The notes below the pieces were generated by a model that did not search any database, had not been told where the DNA came from, and worked only from the letters and a program-made list of their open reading frames with translations. Below are positions 1-8,143 of a stretch of DNA of 64,000 bases, piece after piece. Position numbers and translations under genes: made by a program. This DNA is from Leucobacter komagatae. Lineage in GTDB: Bacteria > Actinomycetota > Actinomycetes > Actinomycetales > Microbacteriaceae. Where the stretch lies: contig NZ_JXSQ01000005.1 of NCBI RefSeq assembly GCF_000834055.1, forward strand, positions 1 to 64,000. Reading direction: 5' to 3'. Within the stretch, counting starts at the first letter, position 1, and every line of letters starts with the position of its first letter.

Positions 1-1862
1 CGCCGCCGCCACCGCCGCCAAGCAGTCCCCCAAGGATGCCGCCAAGGACCGGCGCCGCCGAAGCTCCCGTTCGATCCGCCGCCGGATCCGCCACCGTATC
101 CACCGCCGCCACCCCAGCCGGATACGTCGTTCACGGCGAGTTGATAGGCGGCGCGCGCGTACTGCGTGGCCTGCTGGGCCGCCTGATACGACTGGGCCGG
201 GTCCTGCGCCGCATAGTGCTCGGCAAGCTGCAACTGGCGTTTGGCCTCGGCGAGCCTGGTGCGCGCTGGCGCCCCGATCGCCCCGCGACGCGTCTCGATG
301 AACTGCTCGGCAGCAAGCACTTCCGTACGTGCCGGGACGAGCGCTTCGTCCCGCGCTGCCTCGGCTCTGCGCAACCGCTCGGTGTTCTCGCGGGCCGCAC
401 CGATTGCCGCGTCAATCTGCACATTCACCTCGGCGGCAGCCGCAAGCGCTGCGATCGGGTCGCCGGCTGCTCCAGCGGCGAGCACGGTAGATACCCGCTC
501 GCTCGCGAGCTGGAGCGCCTGTCGATCCTGTTCACCCGCAACCGGGAGAAGCTGCGCAACGACCTGCAGGTCGCCGCGGAGATCCGCCGCCGCGGCTTCA
601 TACTGCTGCGCGCTCTCGGCGAGTTCGCCAGCGAGTACGTCGGGTGACTGAACGAGGGTGCGAGCCTGTTCGATGGCGGCTTCTCCCGCGCGAAGCGAGA
701 CCGCAGCCGCGGCCGTTTCCCCTGCGGCGAGTTCGGCCGCTGCCCCCTCGACGCACTCGCCAACGAAGGTGAGCCGCGCCGCCGCCTCGCCGAGGTTCGC
801 GGTGAGCTGCGCGGCGATTTCGGGGGCGTAGGATGCGGCGATCGCGGTTGCCCGGTCGTGCGCCGTCTGGAGTTGCGCCCCGACCGCAGCATGCTGTGCC
901 CTGAGCTGCTCGAGCACCTCGGGGCCCCGCTGCTCGACCTCCCGCAGTTCGGAGAACGACTCAGTGTGCGCGTCAAGCGACGTCTTCGCGCCTTCGCAAC
1001 GCTCGATGATCTCGGTGAGCCAAGCGCGACGGTCCTCGTCGCTATCGGGAATGTTGTCATCGAGTTTCTGCCTGAGGGCGAACGCGGCGGCGAGCTGTGT
1101 TCTCGCATCCGCGATCGCCGCCGCAAACGGCTCGGCTGCTGCTGCACCGAACTGTGCTTCAGCAAAACTCAGCTCCTGCTCGCTGCTGCGAAGGTCGTCG
1201 TCGACACGGACGAGCAGTGCACTGGCGCGTGCTTCGAGCTCACCCAGGGAGAGCGGGGCATCACCAGCGGCGGCCTCACGGTCCCGCTTTTTCTTCCTGG
1301 AGATCACCACACCGGCTGCGACGCCTCCGACGACGACAACGCCGCCGACGACGGCAACCGCAACCCCGGTACCATTCGACTCCGGATTGAGCACTGTCTT
1401 CTCAATCCCGTTCAGTGTCGCGCCGACAACACCCTTCCAATCGCCGCCCTTGAGCGCGGGCCGGACATAGTCGTTCGCGAGCTTGTCATACTGCGCGTCG
1501 GTCATGAGCGCATCCGCGACGTTGAGGTCGTAGAGGCGATCGTCCACCGCGATGCTCAGGAGCACGCCGTCGTCACCGAGGAAGTTCTTCTGCGCGGTCG
1601 CGGCGCCCCACTCCTGCGGGTCCGCTGGGGCGCTGAACGTATCGACGTAGACGACGAAGAGCTGGACACCGTGCTCTGCCGCGAATTCCGTAACCTGTTG
1701 CTCGAGCTTTCCTGTGTCGGAGCCGAGCACCGATCCGCTGGTGCCATCGATGACGTACTTGCCTGCAAAGGCCGGCGGTGGCGTCGCGGTCGCGGCTGCC
1801 GGTGCGAGCCACGCCAGTGCTGCGAGGGCGGCAAGCCCGAGAACCGTTGCGACCCGCTTCAT
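1..1862 (-). CDS. TPM-domain membrane protein, 3' end cut by window edge
   Basis: About 620 codons are visible and the C-terminus lies beyond the window. Residues 1-27 form a signal peptide with an Ala/Leu-rich core. Residues about 32-160 resemble the TPM (TLP18.3/Psb32/MOLO-1) fold, which acts outside the membrane in many actinobacteria; its precise substrate is unknown. One membrane helix spans about 167-187 and is followed by a basic RKKKRDR stretch. A long Ala/Glu/Gln-rich coiled-coil region follows, then a Gly-rich tail (GGGGYGGGSGGGS). Start ATG at 1862 is chosen because the signal peptide begins there. The tail reads GSFGGAGPWRHPWG, whereas the neighbouring frame reads VLGGILGGLLGGGGG, the usual family ending, so a one-base frameshift near 48-56 is suspected. 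Confidence 0.85.
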   Translation of the reverse strand, partial: MKRVATVLGLAALAALAWLAPAAATATPPPAFAGKYVIDGTSGSVLGSDTGKLEQQVTEFAAEHGVQLFVVYVDTFSAPADPQEWGAATAQKNFLGDDGVLLSIAVDDRLYDLNVADALMTDAQYDKLANDYVRPALKGGDWKGVVGATLNGIEKTVLNPESNGTGVAVAVVGGVVVVGGVAAGVVISRKKKRDREAAAGDAPLSLGELEARASALLVRVDDDLRSSEQELSFAEAQFGAAAAEPFAAAIADARTQLAAAFALRQKLDDNIPDSDEDRRAWLTEIIERCEGAKTSLDAHTESFSELREVEQRGPEVLEQLRAQHAAVGAQLQTAHDRATAIAASYAPEIAAQLTANLGEAAARLTFVGECVEGAAAELAAGETAAAAVSLRAGEAAIEQARTLVQSPDVLAGELAESAQQYEAAAADLRGDLQVVAQLLPVAGEQDRQALQLASERVSTVLAAGAAGDPIAALAAAAEVNVQIDAAIGAARENTERLRRAEAARDEALVPARTEVLAAEQFIETRRGAIGAPARTRLAEAKRQLQLAEHYAAQDPAQSYQAAQQATQYARAAYQLAVNDVSGWGGGGGYGGGSGGGSNGSFGGAGPWRHPWGTAWRRWRR

Positions 1863-2148
1863 CCGCGATCCCCTATCGTAAAGGCCGCGCGGATGTCCAC
1901 GCGTGTCCGTTAGGCATAGTTTAGGAGTGCAGTGCGGGCAGCGCTAGTGGTATCAATGGCTTCCATATTGAGAGCATGTGCTCTGGCTGTGTTGGTCGCA
2001 GCCAGTGTTGAGCGCGCATCCCGCGCACCGCATGAATCAACGTTCTGGCATTTGACACCCAGAGCCTCGCACACGGCGTCGCGTTGTCTCCCCTCCCGGA
2101 CTGGCTGATCTGCACCGAAGGCGGTCACGAGTCAGGGCAGCCGAGGAC

Positions 2149-2154
2149 TACACT
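2149..2154 (+). promoter_or_regulatory. -10 hexamer, leaderless promoter of DUF1304 gene
   Basis: TACACT ends 6 nt before the ATG at 2161 and no Shine-Dalgarno precedes that ATG, so transcription probably starts at or next to the start codon. Confidence 0.5.
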
Positions 2155-2160
2155 GACCAA

Positions 2161-2547
2161 ATGATCACTGCAGGCCTCACGCTCGCCGCTCTTGCCTCGG
2201 CACTCCACATCTACATCTTCTATATGGAGTCGATCGCCTGGACGAGCCCGCGCGTTCGCGCAACCTTCGGCACGAGCGAAGAAGAAGCGAATGCGACGAA
2301 GGAGATGGCACTCAACCAGGGTTTCTATAACCTGTTCCTCGCGCTGGTCGCCCTCATCGGGATCGCGCTCACGTGGCTGGGTCCAACCGGGCCAGGGCTC
2401 GCACTCGCATTCGCGGGAACCGGGTCGATGCTCGCTGCCGCCCTTGTCTTGTTCATCACTTCCCCATCGAAGCGTGCGGCCGCCGTCAAGCAGGGAACGC
2501 TGCCCCTTCTGGCAGTCGTTGCCCTGCTTGTCGGCGTAATCAGCTAG
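2161..2547 (+). CDS. DUF1304 family membrane protein
   Basis: 128 residues with four hydrophobic segments (about 3-20, 55-75, 80-100 and 108-127), the size and topology of the DUF1304 family of small integral membrane proteins. The N-terminal part has the family pattern of a helix with HIYIFYMES, then a polar loop with FG and an NQGFYN motif before the second helix. The biochemical role of the family is not established. It stands alone between two genes on the opposite strand. The start is set by the TACACT box 6 nt upstream. Confidence 0.85.
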   Translation: MITAGLTLAALASALHIYIFYMESIAWTSPRVRATFGTSEEEANATKEMALNQGFYNLFLALVALIGIALTWLGPTGPGLALAFAGTGSMLAAALVLFITSPSKRAAAVKQGTLPLLAVVALLVGVIS

Positions 2548-2595
2548 CGCACAGGCCAAGAGCTGTGCGTGTCGCTACCCAACGGGGTGGGGCCG

Positions 2596-3003
2596 CTACG
2601 GGCGAACGGCTGCGATCGCTTCAATCTCAACGAGCTGGTCATCGTAGCCCAGCACTGTGACGCCAAGCAGTGTGCTCGGGACATCGTGCGAACCAAACTC
2701 TTCACGCACGACACCCCAGGCCTCAACGAGGTCTGCTTGGCGAGTCGAAGCCACGAGCACCCTGGTGCTGATGACATCTTCGATGGTGGCGCCGGCTTCG
2801 CTCAGCGCGGCTTTCATGTTGTCGAGGCACTTCTGTGCTTGGAGAGCGAAGTCGCCAACACCAGCCGTGGTGCCGTCGTCGTTGAGCGGGCATGAACCCG
2901 CGAGGAAAATCAGTCTCGAATCGGCGGGAGCGGTTGCCGCGTATGCGTACTGGACGACGTCAGAAAGCGATTCGGAACGGATGAGTGAAACTGCAGTCGG
3001 CAA
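2596..3003 (-). CDS. RidA/YjgF-family protein
   Basis: 135 residues from a TTG at 3003. That start has AAGAAGG about 6 nt upstream, whereas the longer reading from 3048 has none. RidA-type proteins hydrolyse reactive enamine/imine intermediates made by PLP enzymes. The body shows LIFLAGSCPLNDDG near the N-terminus, a central segment with QAQKCLDNMKAALSEAGATIEDV, and a C-terminal VEIEAIAAV strand, all as in the family. The Arg that binds the substrate carboxylate in classical RidA (in an R-x-C/T-hydrophobic motif) appears as TRVLVAS, so the catalytic Arg is probably present. It may belong to a Rid subfamily other than RidA proper. Confidence 0.85.
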   Translation of the reverse strand: MPTAVSLIRSESLSDVVQYAYAATAPADSRLIFLAGSCPLNDDGTTAGVGDFALQAQKCLDNMKAALSEAGATIEDVISTRVLVASTRQADLVEAWGVVREEFGSHDVPSTLLGVTVLGYDDQLVEIEAIAAVRP

Positions 3004-3185
3004 AGATAGACCTTCTTGGTAAATACGACACGAATAGTGAGCTTCCAAGTCTACCGTCAGGCGCTCGCCCCTGGTCCGATGCGTGGCGGCACTATCCGCT
3101 CGCGGCGCCGCTCAGTCAGCACACCTCAGCGGTGGCTTTGAACGGAGGCTGCGAGCAGTGGACACCACTGCTGCCGAATTATTTG

Positions 3186-3258
3186 AGCGGATGACGAGAT
3201 TCGAACTCGCGACCCCAACCTTGGCAAGGTTGTGCGCTACCAGCTGCGCCACATCCGC
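3186..3258 (-). tRNA. tRNA-Gly (GCC), copy 1
   Basis: A complete cloverleaf of 73 nt folds on the minus strand. The acceptor is GCGGATG/CATCCGC, the anticodon loop TTGCCAA gives GCC, the T-loop is TTCGAAT, and the discriminator is U. CCA is not encoded. It is identical to the tRNA at 5676-5748, and about 40 bp upstream of both copies are also nearly identical. Confidence 0.97.
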
Positions 3259-3603
3259 ATTTTTCGCCGCCGGGCTGGCGACTCGTATAACTGTATCGTG
3301 TGGCGAGCACTCTTCGGAAATCGTGGCGGCTATGCGGCGCACTCGCGCGATTCATCACCTCCGCCGCAGGTCGCTGAAGGAGCTCCCCGGGCGAATGTGG
3401 CGTTCTCGTAGGAATGCCGAACGGAGGAACTGAAGCGTCGCCCATCGAGACCAGTGGTGCTCTGCCGAAGGGCGGGCTGCGCGAGAACGCGATCCTGCCG
3501 CTCTTCGAGAGGCACTCGTCCCTGAGCCGGGGGTTCCTTCTTGAGCTGTGGTCCGCGCAATAGGCATGCGCTCCCCACCACGTGAAGTAGTCCCGGAACA
3601 GCA
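3259..3603. other. non-coding stretch upstream of tRNA-Gly copy 1
   Basis: About 345 bp without a supported gene. The part next to the tRNA (3259-3298) matches the DNA upstream of the second tRNA-Gly copy apart from one substitution and one indel, and probably holds the tRNA promoter (AT-rich TTATAC/TACAGT on the minus strand). Open frames here have no start signals or family resemblance. Confidence 0.6.
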
Positions 3604-3646
3604 ATAGCCCCGTGCTCACTCCACGAGGAGTTGAACACGGGGCTAT
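3604..3646 (-). terminator. terminator of the surface-protein gene
   Basis: An 11-bp stem (ATAGCCCCGTG pairing with CACGGGGCTAT) encloses a second small hairpin, just downstream of the stop codon at 3663. The stem is GC-rich with an A/T edge; no long U-run follows. Confidence 0.7.
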
Positions 3647-3662
3647 GTTGTCCCCGCATGAG

Positions 3663-4967
3663 TCAGGCTCGGCGCCGCCTGGCCACGAGCGAAACGCCGG
3701 CCCCGATGATGAGTGCACTCGCACCGGCAAGCCACACCGAGCTCTCCGCGCCGGTGTTCGCGATCGGTGCTGGCACCGTATTCACGGGCTCCTCCGACTC
3801 GAGCACAGCGTCAGTCTTGTCAGTGTCTGGCAGTGGCTCCGGCTTCACTCCCCCGTCAGGCTTGCCGCCCTCACCGCCAGGGTTTTCACCCTCGCCTCCC
3901 TCACCCTCGGTTCCCGTGGTCACGCACTCGCCAGCCTCGTTGAGCGCTTCACCCTCAGCACACTCGGGCTCCCCCGTTCCGGGCTCTTCCTTCGCTGCGA
4001 CAGTCACCGTGACCGCCTCGGAAACGGACGCCGCGTAGTTGCTGTCACCCGAATACGAGGCCCGAAACGTATGGACTCCCGCAGGGAGATCATCAATGTC
4101 CACAGATGCCACACCGTCAGGCCCAAGGTCTTCGGCCCAGGACTGCCCGTCGCCCTCGCCAGTAAACGTGACTGTCCCCGTGGGAAGCAGAGCAGTGTCA
4201 CTAGCTTCTATACGTGCGGCGATACTCACCGAGTCACCTTGCGTCACCTCAGTGGCGCTTGACGTGAGCACAACTGGAGATGGCATAAGCCGCTTGAGAG
4301 TCACGGGAAGTGCCGATTCCTGTCCTGCAGCGTTGCGCACGGTGACCTCAAAGGAGACAGTACTGGCCGCTCCCCACTGGTAGATGAAGAAGCCGTTGGG
4401 CAAAACGTCGAGCGTGCCAGTAGTTGGCTCCGTGCGCACGGAGTAAGTGACCTTGCTGCCAGAACGTTCAGCAACGAACGGCTCAAAGGAGGCCCACACG
4501 TCTGTCGCATCCGGATACGTCAAATCGGCTGGAGTTGTGACAATCGACCCTGGGAGGTTCGGGCAGTACAGTTCTCCAGATTGGAGCGGCAGCTCTTCAA
4601 GCCCGTTTCCGGCGACACTCACCACCGTCGCTTTGATCGGGTTTTTAGTTGGCCTCTCCGTCAGATCAAAGCCGACAGAGAAACTGGGAAGCGGCCCCAT
4701 CGGACCCACCCGGTAGGAAGGTTCTCCTAGCTGTTTGTCCCCGTCGCTGAGGTCGATCCTGAGGGATTCCACACCGAATCCGGTGTTGTCCCGGTCGAGC
4801 ACAATACCTCTGACTGATACCGACGCCTCGGTGAGAGTGCAGGTAGCCAGTCCAAGAGATACGCTTTCGACCTGGCCTGCTCGGGCGGCAGGGGCCACCA
4901 CAACGGCTGGTGCAAGAGCGAGCGTCCCGACAAGGACAGCGAGGGTGGTAATTAATATACGGCGCAT
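3663..4967 (-). CDS. sortase-anchored surface protein with Ig-like repeat
   Basis: 434 residues. A signal peptide (residues 1-30, ending in APAARA) leads into an extracellular region. Near residues 235-325 there is a bacterial Ig-like (Big_5 type) domain with the pattern TGTVTFTGEGDG...LPAGVHTFRASYSGDSNYAAS. A Cys-containing segment and a Gly/Glu/Pro-rich spacer follow. The C-terminus is a cell-wall sorting signal: IANTG, a hydrophobic helix and RRRRA. IANTG is a variant of LPXTG of the kind used by actinobacterial class E sortases, so the protein should be covalently attached to peptidoglycan. No sortase gene is in the window. The gene is alone, between two tRNA-Gly copies. The ligand or function is not predictable. 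Confidence 0.88.
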   Translation of the reverse strand: MRRILITTLAVLVGTLALAPAVVVAPAARAGQVESVSLGLATCTLTEASVSVRGIVLDRDNTGFGVESLRIDLSDGDKQLGEPSYRVGPMGPLPSFSVGFDLTERPTKNPIKATVVSVAGNGLEELPLQSGELYCPNLPGSIVTTPADLTYPDATDVWASFEPFVAERSGSKVTYSVRTEPTTGTLDVLPNGFFIYQWGAASTVSFEVTVRNAAGQESALPVTLKRLMPSPVVLTSSATEVTQGDSVSIAARIEASDTALLPTGTVTFTGEGDGQSWAEDLGPDGVASVDIDDLPAGVHTFRASYSGDSNYAASVSEAVTVTVAAKEEPGTGEPECAEGEALNEAGECVTTGTEGEGGEGENPGGEGGKPDGGVKPEPLPDTDKTDAVLESEEPVNTVPAPIANTGAESSVWLAGASALIIGAGVSLVARRRRA

Positions 4968-5404
4968 CTGTCGAACCTAACCTGCCCTTATTGGTCACAC
5001 CAGCGGTTTATCCAAAATGTGCGCGATTTGCACAATGGCGTGCGCAAAATGACGACCACGTTCAAGAAACGGGAACCGCTGACGCGGTTACTCCTTTCGT
5101 TTCGAACCCAAGTGGGCGTCGCAACCCACCTAACCGCTCACAGTGAGAGGGTGCGTACGCGCCCCACAATTGGAGTAGAACGTGCCACTTGACCCTCTCG
5201 CCCGCCGAAGCGCAGTGATTGCAGGCATCGATCAGGAACGGGCGGGCCCGCGGCGGGTCCTGAGGCCAGGCAGACCTGGAAATGAGCTAAGCCCACGTAT
5301 CCCGCAGGACAGGCTTGCCGCTTTCAGGAAGCGCCGAACCAGCGACCTGGCGCACACGGTGCCAGAAAGGCAGCCAGAGTCGCCAAACGCGTGCCGAACA
5401 CACA
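4968..5404. other. non-coding stretch upstream of surface-protein gene
   Basis: About 440 bp without a supported gene. It must hold the promoter of the surface protein. A short dyad TGTGC-N7-GCACA lies at 5018-5034, followed by GCGCAAAATG, and could be an operator. The open frame at 5182-5484 on the plus strand runs into a tRNA and a terminator and is not believed. Confidence 0.5.
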
Positions 5405-5405
5405 A

Positions 5406-5441
5406 AAGCCCCGAACTTCCGTTTCGGGAAATTCGGGGCTT
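5406..5441 (-). terminator. terminator of the Gly-Cys-Val tRNA operon
   Basis: A perfect 10-bp stem AAGCCCCGAA/TTCGGGGCTT, with a further small hairpin in the loop, lies 16 nt past the 3' end of tRNA-Val. It closes the minus-strand tRNA cluster. Confidence 0.85.
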
Positions 5442-5457
5442 ATGTAATAACTATCTG

Positions 5458-5529
5458 TGCGCGATACTGGGATCGAACCAGTGACCTCTTCCGTGTCAGG
5501 GAAGCGCGCTACCGCTGCGCCAATCGCGC
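5458..5529 (-). tRNA. tRNA-Val (GAC)
   Basis: 72-nt cloverleaf with acceptor GCGCGAT/ATCGCGC, anticodon loop CTGACAC (GAC) and T-loop TTCGATC; discriminator A. CCA is not encoded. It is the last gene of the minus-strand order Gly, Cys, Val, which is a common actinobacterial tRNA cluster. Confidence 0.97.
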
Positions 5530-5557
5530 CTGTTACAGGCTATTCAGTTGTTATTCG

Positions 5558-5628
5558 AGGTGGCGACGGGATTCGAACCCGTGTATACGGCTTTGCAGGC
5601 CGCTGCCTCGCCTCTCGGCCACGCCACC
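5558..5628 (-). tRNA. tRNA-Cys (GCA)
   Basis: 71-nt cloverleaf with acceptor GGTGGCG/CGCCACC, anticodon loop CTGCAAA (GCA) and T-loop TTCGAAT; discriminator U, as expected for tRNA-Cys. CCA is not encoded. Middle gene of the Gly-Cys-Val cluster. Confidence 0.97.
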
Positions 5629-5675
5629 GTATCTTGTTGCCACCAAAAGCGACCGAGAATACTCTCGGCCACTCG

Positions 5676-5748
5676 AGCGGATGACGAGATTCGAACTCGC
5701 GACCCCAACCTTGGCAAGGTTGTGCGCTACCAGCTGCGCCACATCCGC
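5676..5748 (-). tRNA. tRNA-Gly (GCC), copy 2
   Basis: Identical in all 73 nt to the copy at 3186-3258. It is the first gene of the Gly-Cys-Val cluster. About 40 bp upstream (5749-5790) are shared with copy 1, so the duplicated unit is the promoter plus the tRNA, ending at the tRNA 3' end. Confidence 0.97.
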
Positions 5749-5890
5749 ATTTTCGCCGCCGTGCTGGCGACTCGTATAACTTTATACAGCCCGGGCCTCG
5801 GGCGCAAATTCATCCCAAAGCCCCGGGCGTGGCGCGGGATCGTTACCCGTTGGAAACGTGTCATACAGGGGCTTTTCGGCCTACCAAAGA

Positions 5891-5896
5891 TACGAT
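5891..5896 (+). promoter_or_regulatory. -10 hexamer, leaderless promoter of HELLH gene
   Basis: TACGAT, 7 nt before the ATG at 5904; no Shine-Dalgarno is present. This decides the start in favour of 5904 over the upstream ATG at 5829. Confidence 0.5.
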
Positions 5897-5903
5897 TGCC
5901 CAT

Positions 5904-6926
5904 ATGTCACGGAGCACAGGGAAGCGCATCGCGCAGGGGGTCGCGGTCGTTCTGGCCGTCGCGATAGCCGCCGGCGGTGTCGTTGCCTATTCCTACCGGT
6001 CAGACATTCGAGACCACTTCGTTGCGGCATCTTTCGATCCTTCCAAACGGATCGAGCAGATCCGCGAGGAGATCCAACTCAGCTCAAGCGGAAATCGTGT
6101 CTTTCTCGCCTCCCAGCCGACCATCGGGGGCAAGAAGGAGTTCAACCGCTGGTGCGCCGCAGTGGACCACACCGAAGAGGGCCACGTTCTCGGCTGCTTC
6201 GCTGAGCGACGCATCCGCCTCTTCGAGGTCACCGACAAACGCCTCAACGGCGTTGCCGAGACAACTGCAGCCCACGAGCTTTTGCATGCGACGTGGGTGC
6301 GACTCAGCCAAGATGATCGTGCGACCCTCTCGAGAGAGCTCATCGCAGAGTACGACAAATTGTCAGCCTCGGATGAGGAATTTGCTCAGCGAATGAGCGT
6401 TTACGAGTCCCTCTCAGAGCCAGCCTTTGCGAACGAACTGCACTCCGTCCTCGGAACCGAGGTGCGCGACCTTCCACCGGAGCTTGAGGAACACTATGCC
6501 CAGTGGTTCACGGACCGGTCTGTCATCGTGAACTGGTACGACGGCTATCACACCGTTTTCACCGAGCTCAAAGCAGAGGCAGACAGGCTCGCCGCCGAGC
6601 TGGAAGCATTGCGCGTCGACATTGAGGAGCGGAGCGCAAACTACGACACAGCGGTCGAACAGTTCAATGCTGATGCCGCAGATTTCAAAGAGCGCAACGA
6701 GCGCTACGAGTTCTCTGGCGACAAGCCGCTCTTCGACTCCATCAGGGGCCAGCTACTCGACCGCCAGGAAGGCCTTGAGGCCGTGCGCCGCGAGATCCAG
6801 GCAGACTCCGACCGCTTCAACGACCTCCGCGAGCAACTCATGAAACTCAACGACGTGAGTCTGGAGCTGAACGACATCCTCGACAGCACGATCCCGGAGC
6901 CGCTCTCAGAAGTCGAGAGCGCATAG
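5904..6926 (+). CDS. membrane-anchored protein with HELLH zinc-peptidase motif
   Basis: 340 residues, not assigned to a named family. Residues 10-29 form one N-terminal membrane helix preceded by basic residues, so the bulk should lie outside the cytoplasm. A Cys pair (C84 and C98) sits before the motif TAAHELLHATW at 121-131. The HExxH core (H124, E125, H128) is the classical zinc-metallopeptidase signature; a third ligand is not obvious, but an acidic residue in the helix around ELIAEYDK could serve. From about residue 215 the protein is strongly Glu/Arg/Leu-rich and likely coiled coil to the end. It is monocistronic and lies between tRNA genes. The chance occurrence of HExxH in such a protein cannot be excluded. 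Confidence 0.8.
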   Translation: MSRSTGKRIAQGVAVVLAVAIAAGGVVAYSYRSDIRDHFVAASFDPSKRIEQIREEIQLSSSGNRVFLASQPTIGGKKEFNRWCAAVDHTEEGHVLGCFAERRIRLFEVTDKRLNGVAETTAAHELLHATWVRLSQDDRATLSRELIAEYDKLSASDEEFAQRMSVYESLSEPAFANELHSVLGTEVRDLPPELEEHYAQWFTDRSVIVNWYDGYHTVFTELKAEADRLAAELEALRVDIEERSANYDTAVEQFNADAADFKERNERYEFSGDKPLFDSIRGQLLDRQEGLEAVRREIQADSDRFNDLREQLMKLNDVSLELNDILDSTIPEPLSEVESA

Positions 6927-7032
6927 CGCTCCCCTGCTCCGCGACTTACTAGACGCTGTCGCCACGCTGGTCGATGTGCGAGCGAGCGCGCCACTGTGTA
7001 TGATCGTGTAGTCGCCGCAACCCATGCGGATC

Positions 7033-7105
7033 GGGCGTTTGGCGCAGTTGGTAGCGCGCTTCCTTCACACGGAAGAGGTCGTCAGTTCGAGTCTGGCATC
7101 GCCCA
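7033..7105 (+). tRNA. tRNA-Val (CAC)
   Basis: 73-nt cloverleaf with anticodon loop TTCACAC (CAC), T-loop TTCGAGT and discriminator A. The 3' CCA is encoded (7106-7108), unlike the other tRNAs here. The acceptor stem GGGCGTT/ATCGCCC has a U-U mismatch at position 6-67. Confidence 0.96.
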
Positions 7106-7111
7106 CCACGA

Positions 7112-7144
7112 GAAGACCCCCGGCCAGGCCGGGGGTCTTCGTTT
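7112..7144 (+). terminator. terminator of tRNA-Val (CAC)
   Basis: GC-rich stem GAAGACCCCCGG pairing with CCGGGGGTCTTC, followed by GTTTT. It starts 4 nt after the encoded CCA. Confidence 0.92.
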
Positions 7145-7302
7145 TATCCGGCGGGTGGGGTGCTGTTCGGCTCCGCCCGGCTACACTCCAGGCGTCCAGC
7201 CCGTATTTGCGGGCTAGTCGCCGATACTCGGACGCGGCCTAGCGCATCAGCTCCGCCTCGTCCCGAGCGCCCCCGCCATGAGCCAGGCCCGGATTCACAC
7301 AG

Positions 7303-7410
7303 TCAGATCAGTAGAGCACGGAGACGTTCCGGGGTCTCGTAGCCGTAGGGTGCCGAGCCAATCTGAGCCGTAGTGTCATTGCTTGCGGTGGGTGGGGTGT
7401 GCTCGGACAT
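7303..7410 (-). CDS. possible 35-residue peptide or gene remnant
   Basis: An ATG at 7410 has GGAAGG 7 nt upstream and opens a 35-codon frame that begins MSEHTPP and ends RLRALLI. I do not recognise it. It lies just past the stop of the DUF2461 gene on the same strand, so it could be a small last gene of that operon or the left-over start of a deleted gene. The supporting evidence is only the ribosome-binding site. Confidence 0.3.
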   Translation of the reverse strand: MSEHTPPTASNDTTAQIGSAPYGYETPERLRALLI

Positions 7411-7483
7411 GGTGACGCCTTCCGTGAAGGAGGCACGCCACCGGCACCCGATCAAGTGCAACTGGGAAGTAAGCCCGGCGCAG

Positions 7484-8143
7484 TTAGCTCGCGGGATCAG
7501 CGATGTGTCTGACCAGCCACGCCATGAGTGGTTTCGCGCCTCGCCAGACATCTCGGATCGCATCCCGCGCTCTGGTTGTGTGCATCCAGTCGCCTCTCGG
7601 CCATTCCTGGATGATGGCAGCGCCTTTCCATCTCAGATATCGGATGCGTGGATGCTCTGCGGAGTAGCCACGCGGCGCAGTCTTCAAGGGTTCCTCCGCG
7701 CCGTGGGAGACCGGAAGTGATCGCGCGGCGAGTGTGTCGATCAGCGCTTCAAACTCGGTGCCGCTCGTGTGGTCATCGATCGCGGCTCGATATCGGCGTA
7801 ACTGATCGTGGGCCATAAGCATCGCCCCGCACCCTGTGACGACGCGCGTGGCGGAGACTTCGAGGTAGCAGCCGTTCCCACCGACGGCTTGCGACTCGCT
7901 GGTCGCCCCTGCCCAGAGCTTGTAGGGCGACTTATCGGCGGAGAATCGCACGTCGCGATTCGGGCGGAACATCCGCAGCGGCCCGAACTCGTCGGAGAGG
8001 TCGGCGAGCAGGGATCGCATCGGCGAGCGAACGTCGCACTCCCAACGTTGCCTGCTGGCTTGCCAGAACGTTTTCGTGTTGTCGTTTTCCAAGTCGGTGA
8101 AGAACTCGAACAGGCCCGGCGGGAACCCCAGGAAGCCGCTCAT
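7484..8143 (-). CDS. DUF2461 family protein
   Basis: 219 residues from the ATG at 8143, which overlaps the stop of the TfoX-domain gene (ATGA), so the two are translationally coupled. The protein starts GFPPGLFEFFTDLENDN, and has the family features FxPNRDVRFSADKSPYK and a GCYLEVS strand followed by a GCGAML turn (DUF2461, TIGR02453). The function of the family is not known. A longer reading from 8245 adds an Arg-rich head with no start signal and was rejected. It is the last clear gene of the ArsR-SRPBCC-SnoaL-TfoX-DUF2461 operon. Confidence 0.88.
   Translation of the reverse strand: MSGFLGFPPGLFEFFTDLENDNTKTFWQASRQRWECDVRSPMRSLLADLSDEFGPLRMFRPNRDVRFSADKSPYKLWAGATSESQAVGGNGCYLEVSATRVVTGCGAMLMAHDQLRRYRAAIDDHTSGTEFEALIDTLAARSLPVSHGAEEPLKTAPRGYSAEHPRIRYLRWKGAAIIQEWPRGDWMHTTRARDAIRDVWRGAKPLMAWLVRHIADPAS

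Noticed and set aside
858-1913. 351-codon plus-strand frame opposite the TPM-domain gene
   Set aside because: The minus strand encodes a clear signal peptide, domain and coiled coil; this frame is its shadow.
5182-5484. 100-codon plus-strand frame before the tRNA cluster
   Set aside because: It runs through the tRNA terminator and into tRNA-Val; no family resemblance.
3187-5748. tRNA-Gly copies as attL/attR of an integrated element
   Set aside because: Integration at a tRNA usually leaves one full gene and one short 3' piece. Here both copies are full and share the upstream, not the downstream, side; no integrase is present.
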